38,577 nucleotides of DNA from positions 1 to 38,577 of the forward strand of contig JAJQBI010000055.1 in the NCBI GenBank assembly GCA_021203365.1, in the 5' to 3' direction. The position numbers and the translations under genes were made by a program. Shown in pieces: positions 7,567-14,213 of this stretch. The stretch's first letter is position 1. Each line of letters opens with the position of its first letter. The notes under the pieces are model-generated. The model did no database searches. It was not told the origin of the DNA and was given only the letters and a program-made list of their open reading frames with translations. This DNA is from Clostridiales bacterium. Its GTDB lineage: Bacteria > Bacillota > Clostridia > Lachnospirales > Lachnospiraceae.

Positions 7567-8313
7567 ATGAAAAATCACGAAATGATAGACGGGAAGCTAC
7601 TGCAGACGAATAAAAAGTATTCCCAGCTGAAGAAGAAGCAAAAGGACAAAATAGCGGTCTGGATGTACGAAGAGACCAGAAAATACTATGAGCGAACCGG
7701 CAAATACCCGATGGAACATCATGACGATGAGGTTGTGGATGCGGTCTATGAGCGGATCACGGAGGCGGATATCTGGGTTCCTTATGGAGAAGTAGCCAAA
7801 CACTACCATGGTGTGAGAACCAAAATCACACGCCGTATCCGCCGCGAGGAGGCTGAGAAACAGCATCCACCGGAAAAGGTAATCTTTATGAATATGTGTA
7901 TGCTCTGTGATGGCGATCAGGTGCTTGCTCTGGATAAGACAGGAAGCAGCTACAACGGCACCACCTTCCCCGGTGGGCATGTGGAAGCTGGCGAGACATT
8001 CTCAGAAGCGGTTGTCCGTGAAATGAAAGAAGAAACCGGACTGACCATTCACCATCCGGTACTGAAAGGAATCTATCACTGGTACCGCGATGGTTTGCAT
8101 AATGTTGGACTGCTTTATCGTGCTGACACTTATGAAGGGGAATTGAAAAGCTCCGAAGAAGGGCGGGTTTACTGGATCTCGCGGGAGGAATACGAGGCAA
8201 AAGAACTGGCCGCCGGGATGCCGCGTGTCCTGCAGATCATGGATGATGACAACCTGACAGAATGTTTCGAGGAACTGCAGCCGGATGGCAGCTTTCTGGA
8301 GCACCTGTTCTGA
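7567..8313 (+). CDS. Nudix hydrolase with an N-terminal helical/winged extension
   Basis: The Nudix box GGHVEAGETFSEAVVREM, continuing KEETGL, is complete with all acidic metal ligands, at about residues 136-158 of 248. Such enzymes hydrolyse nucleoside-diphosphate-linked compounds, for example oxidised dNTPs or ADP-ribose. The first 100 residues form a separate, basic, helical domain (DDEVVDAVYERITEADIWVPYGEVAKHYHG, then RTKITRRIRREEAE) that could be a nucleic-acid-binding or dimerisation module. Start ATG 7567 is preceded by AAAGGGTGA; an in-frame TTG at 7528 has no comparable site. Substrate cannot be fixed from sequence. Confidence 0.87.
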   Translation: MKNHEMIDGKLLQTNKKYSQLKKKQKDKIAVWMYEETRKYYERTGKYPMEHHDDEVVDAVYERITEADIWVPYGEVAKHYHGVRTKITRRIRREEAEKQHPPEKVIFMNMCMLCDGDQVLALDKTGSSYNGTTFPGGHVEAGETFSEAVVREMKEETGLTIHHPVLKGIYHWYRDGLHNVGLLYRADTYEGELKSSEEGRVYWISREEYEAKELAAGMPRVLQIMDDDNLTECFEELQPDGSFLEHLF

Positions 8314-8328
8314 GGGGAGATGGTCATC

Positions 8329-8499
8329 ATGGGACAAAAGTCTACAAGCAAATGGAAAGAACGGACGAGAAGGCTCAAATCGGATGTCCCCGCGGTTTTT
8401 CTGGCACTGAAGGATGAAAAAACTCCTGTACTCGCCAGACTGTTTGCCGGGCTTATTGTGGTTTATGCACTTTCTCCGGTCGATCTTATCCCCGAGTAA
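8329..8499 (+). pseudogene. YkvA-family (DUF1232) protein, truncated
   Basis: The 56-codon frame has the YkvA core DVPAVFLALKDEKTPVLARL and VVYALSPVDLIPE, where family members normally continue with a D-F-I-P-x-x-G-x-x-D-D motif and a membrane helix. Here a stop codon falls right after DLIPE, so the C-terminal third is missing. GAGGGGAG lies 9 bases upstream of ATG 8329. This start codon is 16 bp after the Nudix stop. It may be a recent 3' truncation of a co-transcribed gene. Confidence 0.65.
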
Positions 8500-8521
8500 A
8501 ATACGGGAGTGATTATGTGAT

Positions 8522-8809
8522 ATGAAGCCAAAATCGAAAGTCAGTCAGGAACTGTACAAAATAATGCTGGACAGAGGATATCAGGAGCGATTCTGTGATC
8601 TGGTCACGCAGAATCTGAATACAGACTTTACCGCGCAGAGGATGATTTACTATCTCTCTCACTACAGTGAACTGCCGGAAGGAGAAATTGTGGATGAGAT
8701 GCTTGCAATCCTCAGTGACAGGAACCAGATCATGCAGAAGAAAGAACTGGAGTATAACAACGCGAAATATAACGAGTATCTGAATCGGAAAAGAACGGAA
8801 GAAGAATGA
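8522..8809 (+). CDS. Small conserved hypothetical protein (95 aa)
   Basis: A hydrophilic, mainly helical protein beginning MKPKSKVSQELYKIMLDRGY and ending with a charged helix (QIMQKKELEYNNAKYNEYL). I recall similar short proteins in Clostridia, with the phrases DLVTQNLNTDFTA and RMIYYLSHYSELP, but know no function for them. It lies just downstream of the broken YkvA gene and just upstream of the RecD2 remnant. There are no membrane segments or cysteines. Confidence 0.7.
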   Translation: MKPKSKVSQELYKIMLDRGYQERFCDLVTQNLNTDFTAQRMIYYLSHYSELPEGEIVDEMLAILSDRNQIMQKKELEYNNAKYNEYLNRKRTEEE

Positions 8810-8825
8810 CAGGAGGCTGATTTTC

Positions 8826-8985
8826 ATGGATCATCTCCGCTGTGTCGTGGAACGAATTACATATCAGAATACGGAAAACGGTTTCTCTGTAATCAAGTGC
8901 CGTGCCAAAGGATTTCAAGACCTGGTAACGGTGGTCGGGAATATGCCGGATGTGCATGTCGGCTCTGTCCTGACCATGCAGGGGC
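8826..8985 (+). pseudogene. RecD2-like helicase, N-terminal fragment only
   Basis: The frame has a good AGGAGG site and reads MDHLRCVVERITYQNTENGF, then SVIKCRAKG, DLVTVVGNMPDVHVGSVLTMQG. This matches the N-terminal OB-fold of RecD2/YrrC-type ATP-dependent helicases, normally over 700 residues long. Similarity stops at about 8985, where the text changes frame and becomes RtcB. The helicase domains are absent, so this is a dead fragment. The family call is by recognition of the N-terminus. Confidence 0.7.
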
Positions 8986-9150
8986 AATGCAGAATGGAAT
9001 TATTCCGCACCCCATGGTGCAGGACGTCTGATGTCGCGCAGGAAAGCGAAAGAAACCCTTTCCATGGAGGACTACTGTCATCTGATGGAAGGAGTATACA
9101 CCACTTCTGTCAATGAATCGACACTGGATGAAGCGCCGATGGCATACAAG
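8983..9150 (+). pseudogene. RtcB RNA ligase, internal fragment
   Basis: In the frame starting at 8983 the text reads GNAEWNYSAPHGAGRLMSRR, then KAKETLSMEDY and YTTSVNESTLDEAPMAYK. This is the well-conserved C-terminal core of RtcB tRNA-splicing/repair ligases, including the SAPHGAGR active-site segment. It is joined upstream to a RecD2 fragment in another frame. It is joined downstream, after DEAPMAYK, to an XRE regulator tail in the same frame. Only about 56 codons of a protein of roughly 400-480 residues remain. Confidence 0.8.
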
Positions 9151-9270
9151 TGGCAGTATGGAATAGCACTGCCAACGATTGATAATATGGTAGTGCTGGC
9201 CGCTGTGTTTGGCGTAAAGGTGGATGATATTCTGGTAATTGCAGGCGATAATGTTGTTGCCAGTGCATAA
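9151..9270 (+). pseudogene. XRE-family regulator, fragment fused in frame to the RtcB fragment
   Basis: After DEAPMAYK the frame changes character to WQYGIALPTIDNMVVLAAVF and GVKVDDILVI. This is the recognition-helix end and last helix of an XRE (Cro/C1) DNA-binding domain, usually seen as KWE-x-G-x-x-x-PTIDNLV...FGV-x-DDIL. The helix-turn-helix proper is absent. The fusion point falls at AAG-TGG, where both parents would encode K followed by their own sequence, consistent with joining at short homology. Confidence 0.7.
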
Positions 9271-9277
9271 GAGAAAC

Positions 9278-9302
9278 GGAGCGGATGAAATTTATCCGCT
9301 CC
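9278..9302. terminator. Hairpin after the RtcB-XRE chimera
   Basis: GGAGCGGAT (9278-9286) pairs perfectly with ATCCGCTCC (9294-9302) around a 7-base loop. No U-tract follows, so termination would be weak. Similar ATCCGCTCC text recurs at about 9496, near the end of the convergent EFR1 gene. Confidence 0.45.
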
Positions 9303-9308
9303 AGATAT

Positions 9309-9334
9309 GGCTCCGTGGTCTAAATGGTCAGGAC
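9309..9334 (+). other. tRNA-like 5' half (acceptor strand and D arm), remnant
   Basis: The 26 bases GGCTCCG-TG-GTCT-AAATGGTCA-GGAC-G lay out as the 5' acceptor strand, positions 8-9, and a D stem (GTCT/GGAC) with an AAATGGTCA loop, as in Glu-type tRNAs. No matching anticodon stem, T arm or CGGAGCC 3' strand follows, so it is at best a tRNA fragment, perhaps a relic of an attachment site. An 8-bp inverted repeat (TCTACGCT...AGCGTAGA) follows. Confidence 0.3.
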
Positions 9335-9484
9335 GTCGATCTACGCTTCCAGTGGGACATCTCTGTTTAGCGTCGACCGAAGCGGAGCGTAGACTAAATC
9401 CCGCCAATCACCTTTCTCCTGCAGAGGTCTTCTTTCAAAATATCATTTCACAGTTTTCTGTGTTTTCCAGCGGATCAGTCAGTC

Positions 9485-10513
9485 CTACACTTCATCCGCT
9501 CCACTGCCACAGCAGTTTTTCTTCCCACCGCAACAGCATTTCTTCATCACCTTCCATAACCCGGCAGCAATACCGACAATAATAAGTGTCGTGCCCACTG
9601 CGATAAATGTACTGTGTTCCTTCTTGAACTTTCTGAGTTCCTCTTTGTCCATCTTACAAATCTTACACATGCTGTTTCGCCTTCTTTCTTTCATACATGG
9701 TTCATCCATATGGAATTCTGATTGCATCATATCATCCAGAGTGACGTTCGGATTTTGATAGCGTCTGCGCTTCTCAGGGACATTAGGATGACGAATGGCC
9801 TTGTTTGGACACCACATGATGCAGGCCATGCATTGCTGGCAGTCGTGGCCCCAGACCGGACCGTCTTCCGTCAAATGGATGTTACCGTTTTTACAGAGTT
9901 TCTCACAGACGCCGCACTTTGTGCAGGCATCGGAGGTGTAAAAACCGCCCTCAACAGAGTCCCGGTCAACCCCCAGTAATTTTTTATTGCCAGTTGCTGA
10001 TACCCACGAAAGAAACTTGCGGTTGACGCCCTTTCGGTTTTTAGTGGGCGTATCCGATTGGATTTTCTCCGCTATTTTAACAGAAGCTTTGGCTTCATGA
10101 TTCAGGTAGATACGATTGATCCAGTCCGGCATGGGAGAAAACCCCACAATGTGATTGGGCGGCATGGGCAGCATAAAGGTCTGAACAGCAAAGTCCGTTT
10201 TCGGCTGCAAAATAGCTTTCAGGTCAATGCAGACATGACCGTCATAGCCGCCGCAGGTGGCAAGAATAAAGATCTTCTGCTGTCTGGAGCAGCAGAGTTT
10301 TTCACAGACCTCCTTCACCACTCTCGGCGGGCGGACAAACCAGGTAGCGGTCACAATACCGATTCTGGCGTAATCTGCCGGAACCTCCGGGTCATCCCGC
10401 AGGGTGTAGATGGACAAAAGCGTTGTATTTCCCAGCGCCCCGCCTATGTGTTTTGCCACAGAGAGGCTGTTTCCGGAACCAGAGTAATAATAAATGACTG
10501 TTTTTTCCGCCAT
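9485..10513 (-). CDS. EFR1-family flavodoxin-ferredoxin fusion with a Cys-rich membrane tail
   Basis: 342 residues. An N-terminal flavodoxin-like domain opens with VIYYYSGSGNSLSVAK, a phosphate-binding loop. It is followed by two 4Fe-4S clusters (CTKCGVCEKLC and CQQCMACIMWCPNKA). Beyond the usual EFR1 end there is a further CKICKMDKEELRKFKKE segment, one membrane helix (FIAVGTTLIIVGIAAGLW) and a tail rich in cysteine (KKCCCGGKKNCCGSG). The tail could bind metal or anchor the protein to the membrane face, which is inference. GGAGG precedes the start. Likely role: intracellular electron transfer with an unknown partner. The gene stands alone among fragments. Confidence 0.85.
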   Translation of the reverse strand: MAEKTVIYYYSGSGNSLSVAKHIGGALGNTTLLSIYTLRDDPEVPADYARIGIVTATWFVRPPRVVKEVCEKLCCSRQQKIFILATCGGYDGHVCIDLKAILQPKTDFAVQTFMLPMPPNHIVGFSPMPDWINRIYLNHEAKASVKIAEKIQSDTPTKNRKGVNRKFLSWVSATGNKKLLGVDRDSVEGGFYTSDACTKCGVCEKLCKNGNIHLTEDGPVWGHDCQQCMACIMWCPNKAIRHPNVPEKRRRYQNPNVTLDDMMQSEFHMDEPCMKERRRNSMCKICKMDKEELRKFKKEHSTFIAVGTTLIIVGIAAGLWKVMKKCCCGGKKNCCGSGADEV

Positions 10514-10808
10514 TTGACACCTCCATTTGCGTTGTTATTTCATTGTTGTTATTTCAGTTCAGCTTTTTGCAACAAAGAGTCTGCAAATAGTTTTACTGTT
10601 TTTTATTTTACCACTTAAACCGTGGCAATCACAACCACACTTTAGCACAGAGTGTAGGATTATTTTCTGAAATTTTGGTTAAATGAACTGCAGCCAGCGG
10701 CAGACTTTGTTCATCGACAAGGCGGTGCTGCCTTTACTCCTTCTTGCTATCCGCATTATCCGTCTCAACTGCTCTTTTAATCCGACATAACCATCTGCTG
10801 AACCTGCT

Positions 10809-10878
10809 ATGACGCATTTGAACGATATGGATTTAGTATCCCGTATAGAAGAACTGATGCATGAACGCGGGTGGACAA
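10809..10878 (+). pseudogene. XRE-type regulator N-terminal remnant
   Basis: The frame MTHLNDMDLVSRIEELMHER and GWT fits the first helix of Cro/C1-type regulators (D-L-x-x-R-I-x-E-L-x-x-E-R-G-W-T). It then changes to unrelated text at the start of the next fragment. Only about 23 codons survive. Confidence 0.35.
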
Positions 10879-10990
10879 ACTGTACGAGGAGAAACGTAAG
10901 ATTACACAGCTTGAACGTATTTCTTTCATGTATGATCTCGGGTTATATGTCAGGATGCATGACTTTATCTATAATATTTGTGGCATATAA
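10871..10990 (+). pseudogene. Small-protein fragment related to 3492-3734
   Basis: In the frame from GTG 10871: VDKLYEEKRKITQLER, then ISFMYDLGLYVRMHDFIYNI, stop. The second half is nearly identical to the minus-strand frame at 3492-3734. The end of this copy is cut by the joined AbiEii fragment. Family unknown. Confidence 0.45.
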
Positions 10991-11278
10991 ACCTCGATTA
11001 TGTGGACACAAGAGCGACTATGGATTTGGATACGACCATTAAAGGGTTTACGTTAACCCATGAAACAATTCATACAATATTTTCGGAGATATGTGCAGTG
11101 GAGGTGGCTGACGATGTAACATTTGAAATAGCAGGAATTTCTGATATCCGTGAAGGGGATGATTATCCAGGGATTCTGGAGGAGATATCAAAGAGATTTT
11201 GACTATGCAGGAGATATCTCGTTTGAAGATGTATGCGGCACAATTCAGCAGCTTATGGAGCAAATTATGGTTAGCTGA
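10978..11278 (+). pseudogene. AbiEii/AbiGii-type nucleotidyltransferase toxin, internally deleted
   Basis: Two pieces of one gene remain. In the first frame: LDYVDTRATMDLDTTIKG and VTFEIAGISDIREGDDYPGI, the conserved nucleotidyltransferase core of AbiEii toxins. From about 11178 a second frame gives YQRDFDYAGDISFEDVC and GTIQQLMEQI, matching the family's C-terminal end. The large middle part is missing and the two halves are out of frame. The cognate antitoxin is not present, apart from the short XRE-like N-terminus just upstream. A dead type IV-like toxin-antitoxin relic. Confidence 0.65.
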
Positions 11279-11495
11279 AGATATAAACAACTGAAATATT
11301 TTATTCTGAACGTTCTGATTTATGGAGATGGCAATATGACTAACGCAAGTCTATTGCAGAGAATGAAAACATTTCGTAAAAGGATTTGCCATTTCGCCTG
11401 TCTCGATATAAAATAGGAAAATAGAGACGTATCTGCAAAAAATGATGACTGCAGGTAATCGGAAAACATAAGCCAAAAAGATACGGGTGGACGAA

Positions 11496-12758
11496 ATGAA
11501 TGATCAGGAATATTTGTTCAGGCATCTGGCAGGCATTTTTCATACGGGTGTTTTTTACCTTTGTGAGAATCAACTGATATCTTATGAAGAAAACCCGGAA
11601 TATAATCCTCTCTACAATAATGAAGTGCTTCGTCTTAAAATAGCGGATTCTTCCGATTCTCAGAGAGAACCGCTCATTGTGAGAGATAATTTCCATATGT
11701 TTTATATCTGCGTGAAGGGGATGCCGGAAGCAGAAACTGCCGCTGCTTCACATCCCGAAAAGTCTGTGCCGCTGGAAGAACAGCTGCCTTTCAGGTCTTA
11801 CTACATAATGGGACCGCTGTGCACAAGGGTTATGACCAGAACGGAACGGCACCGTTTCTATCGTTTTTATGGCATTGCTGAGGAATGGGAAAAAGGCCTG
11901 CATTACCATACTCTGATGGAGATTTTGCAGATTACAGGTGTGTTTGCAAAGATGATTACCGGGGAGGAATATACGGATCAGCAGCTGGTGGATGCGAACT
12001 ATCATGCTGTCACAGGTGAAAAGGAGCATCAGGAGCAGATCCGCTTTGACATTATCTCTGAGAATGAAGATATATACCGGCACACCTATCAGGAAGAACG
12101 CCAGATTATGGATGCGGTAAGGCTGGGCGATCCGGATGAGGCTGTGCGCCTGTCCAAGGAGATGGACGCGAGTGTAGGGCGGCTGGGAGAAAGTGAGATT
12201 GAACACTGGCGGAATCTGGCGATCGTGGCGGCGACATTATGTGCCAGAGCCGCGATTGAGGGGGGCGTCCTGCCTTCCGTTGCGTACCGGCTCAGTGGTT
12301 TTTATATCAACAAAAGCACCGCGTGCAGGGATATTACACAGATTCTGATTTATCGGAATCATGCGGTGGAAGAGCTGGCAAAGCGGGTGCGGGAGCAGAA
12401 GGAAAAGGTACATACATCCAGCTATACGGAACAGTGCAGGGATTATATTTACGGACATTACAGGGAAAAGATTTATCTTGGTGATATGGCTGAAACAATT
12501 GGAATCAGCGAAGGATATCTCTCTCGTTTGTTTAAAAAGGAGACGGGGATCAGCATTCAGGATTTTATCAGTGATGTCCGGGTGGAGAAGGCTGCAAATC
12601 TGCTGCGTTATTCGGAGGAAAGTCTTTCCAAGATTGCGGAATATGTGAATTTTCCTACACAGAGTTATTTTGGAAAGATTTTTAAGAAAAAAATGCAGAT
12701 GACGCCCAAACAGTACAGGGAATTGTACAAACCGGCGGAATTCCAGGGCTTGTCATGA
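11496..12758 (+). CDS. AraC-family transcriptional regulator
   Basis: A 420-residue regulator. The last 100 residues hold two helix-turn-helix motifs of the AraC type: YLGDMAETIGISEGYLSRLF, then KKETGISIQDFISDVRVEKA, and IAEYVNFPTQSYFGKIFKKK with MTPKQYRELY. The long N-terminal part is not a standard cupin and is probably a ligand-sensing domain. I start at ATG 11496, 5 bases after GGGTGG; GTG 11487 is an alternative. A hairpin terminator follows. The glycoside hydrolase and GPH transporter just downstream are its likely targets, so it may respond to a plant-derived sugar. That is inference. Confidence 0.87.
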   Translation: MNDQEYLFRHLAGIFHTGVFYLCENQLISYEENPEYNPLYNNEVLRLKIADSSDSQREPLIVRDNFHMFYICVKGMPEAETAAASHPEKSVPLEEQLPFRSYYIMGPLCTRVMTRTERHRFYRFYGIAEEWEKGLHYHTLMEILQITGVFAKMITGEEYTDQQLVDANYHAVTGEKEHQEQIRFDIISENEDIYRHTYQEERQIMDAVRLGDPDEAVRLSKEMDASVGRLGESEIEHWRNLAIVAATLCARAAIEGGVLPSVAYRLSGFYINKSTACRDITQILIYRNHAVEELAKRVREQKEKVHTSSYTEQCRDYIYGHYREKIYLGDMAETIGISEGYLSRLFKKETGISIQDFISDVRVEKAANLLRYSEESLSKIAEYVNFPTQSYFGKIFKKKMQMTPKQYRELYKPAEFQGLS

Positions 12759-12816
12759 TTTATTGCAATTTTGGTCAAAATAAAGACAAATTTATCAAAA
12801 TAATAATATACAAAAA

Positions 12817-12852
12817 AGCTCTCTGGTGGTAGTTTATAGACACAAGAGAGCT
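12817..12852 (+). terminator. Hairpin terminator after the AraC gene
   Basis: AGCTCTCT (12817-12824) pairs with AGAGAGCT (12845-12852), followed by CTTTT. It lies between the regulator and the hydrolase gene and ends 34 bp before the latter's start, so it could also act as an attenuator for it. Confidence 0.65.
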
Positions 12853-12886
12853 CTTTTACATTTAACGGAGAAGGAGGAACAATGAT

Positions 12887-14098
12887 TTGCTGTCGGAACG
12901 GTTTTATGGAATGGGGGAACCTTTAATTCAGAGAGAGAATGACACTGGTGTGATGGCGGCGGAATATCTGGATTTGGTGAAAGCCCTGGGGTGTACGTCA
13001 TACCGCTCCTGGATGCATCTGACTGAAACGCTGAAGGATCCGGTGACACCGAATGAGGAGATTGTGGCCGCGCACAGACGGCTGCTGGAGAGGGCAGCTG
13101 AGTTGGACCTGGAAGTGACTGGGATGAGCCATGAATGGTTTCTTCCGGAAGGATGCAAACAGAAAATGGGACATGCCATGCCAAAGCGCGATCTTACGGA
13201 AGGCAGCCTGTATATGGAAGCACTTCATATGCTGGAGGAATCCTGGTGCACGCAGGCGAAGCTTTTCCCGCAGGTAGGAAACTGGGAGGTCGGAAACGAG
13301 TGGAATCTGAATGCCTTTTTGCATCCGGACGGATTCCTGGATGAAGAAGGCGCAGAACCCTTTACGGCGGATGAGAAGATGGATATCGCGATCGACCTGA
13401 TGTATTTTTCCGCAAAAGGAATCCGCAAAGGAAACCCGAACGCGAAGGTCACCTGCTTTTCACCGGCGCTGTCCACACCGTGGCTGGGCGGAGACCTGCC
13501 GGATTATCTTCCGCCGATGTACGGCATTGCCTGGACGCTGGATAAGATGTACTGCCGGATTAAATCCGGGGAATTCTGGTCGGACAATACCGATGACTAT
13601 TTTGATCTGTTGTCCTGGCATCCTTATCAGATGAGCGTGGATCAGAGCAAGGTCGGGATGGATCTGTTCCTGGATATCTTCGAACCAGACCATCTTTGGA
13701 AGGATTACAATGATGCGGCTTACCGGGTGATGTGTAAATACGGGGACGGACATAAACAGGTGATTCTGACGGAGACCGGATTTACAGACTGTGGAGATGA
13801 AAAGGAAGAGGAAAAGCGGGCGGAATATACGCGGAAAATCCTGACGATGGCAGCCGAGCTTCCCTATGTGCGGACGATTTACAATTTCCGTCTGCTGAAC
13901 GAGGAAGGAATGCTGAAAAAAGCCGGGATCGAGGACAATCAGATCGGTGGACTTGCGGAAGTATACTTTGGATTTTTCGAGGAGCCGTGGCATGAGTGCC
14001 GCCCGAGAAAGAAAGCTTATGTCATGCAGCAACTGACCGGGAGTACGGCGGATCTGGTCGTAGTCGGCAGGAAGGTTGCGGCGACACGCACGGAATGA
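12887..14098 (+). CDS. Glycoside hydrolase, clan GH-A-like (family not assigned)
   Basis: This 403-residue soluble protein has the two-glutamate layout of (beta/alpha)8 retaining glycosidases: GNEWN with Glu138 as likely acid/base and TETGF with Glu296 as likely nucleophile. No signal peptide is seen, so it works in the cytoplasm on an imported glycoside. The start is unusual. The strong AAGGAGG (12871-12877) is followed first by ATG 12882 in a different frame (14 codons) and then by TTG 12887 in the right frame at ideal spacing. I take TTG; ATG 12911 is another option. It is followed by a GPH symporter and two esterases, suggesting use of an acetylated or feruloylated plant glycoside. Confidence 0.75.
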   Translation: MLSERFYGMGEPLIQRENDTGVMAAEYLDLVKALGCTSYRSWMHLTETLKDPVTPNEEIVAAHRRLLERAAELDLEVTGMSHEWFLPEGCKQKMGHAMPKRDLTEGSLYMEALHMLEESWCTQAKLFPQVGNWEVGNEWNLNAFLHPDGFLDEEGAEPFTADEKMDIAIDLMYFSAKGIRKGNPNAKVTCFSPALSTPWLGGDLPDYLPPMYGIAWTLDKMYCRIKSGEFWSDNTDDYFDLLSWHPYQMSVDQSKVGMDLFLDIFEPDHLWKDYNDAAYRVMCKYGDGHKQVILTETGFTDCGDEKEEEKRAEYTRKILTMAAELPYVRTIYNFRLLNEEGMLKKAGIEDNQIGGLAEVYFGFFEEPWHECRPRKKAYVMQQLTGSTADLVVVGRKVAATRTE

Positions 14099-14129
14099 GG
14101 TTTCCGGACAGGAAACGCAATGGTAAACA

Positions 14130-14202
14130 GAATTCGCATAGCGGATTCGTAAACAGGATTTGCAGTTTAGATTTGCAATTGGAATTCGTACATAGAATTA
14201 CG
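14130..14202 (+). repeat. Six degenerate 13-bp direct repeats before the GPH symporter gene
   Basis: The word RATTYG recurs about every 13 bp: GAATTCG at 14130, GGATTCG at 14143, GGATTTG at 14156, GATTTGC at 14170, GAATTCG at 14182 and GAATTACG at 14195. The array fills most of the 115-bp gap between the hydrolase stop and the symporter start and ends at the ribosome binding site. Confidence 0.65.
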
Positions 14203-14213
14203 GAGGAAAAGAA

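Larger units (their letters stand above)
10514..11486. other. Gene graveyard between the EFR1 and AraC genes
   Basis: No intact gene. In order: the EFR1 promoter side; a minus-strand open frame at about 10679-10800 ending SMNKVCRWLQFI (unrecognised); then on the plus strand an XRE-like N-terminus, an unrecognised small-protein piece and a deleted AbiEii toxin gene, each in a different frame. After 11280 the sequence is AT-rich leader of the AraC gene. Confidence 0.6.

Noticed and set aside
8826-9116. 96-codon frame as one intact protein
   Set aside because: Only the first half is RecD2-like. The second half is an out-of-frame reading of the RtcB fragment, so the frame is accidental after about 8985.
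13460-14032. 190-codon minus-strand frame opposite the glycoside hydrolase
   Set aside because: Shadow of a gene with clear GNEWN and TETGF motifs.
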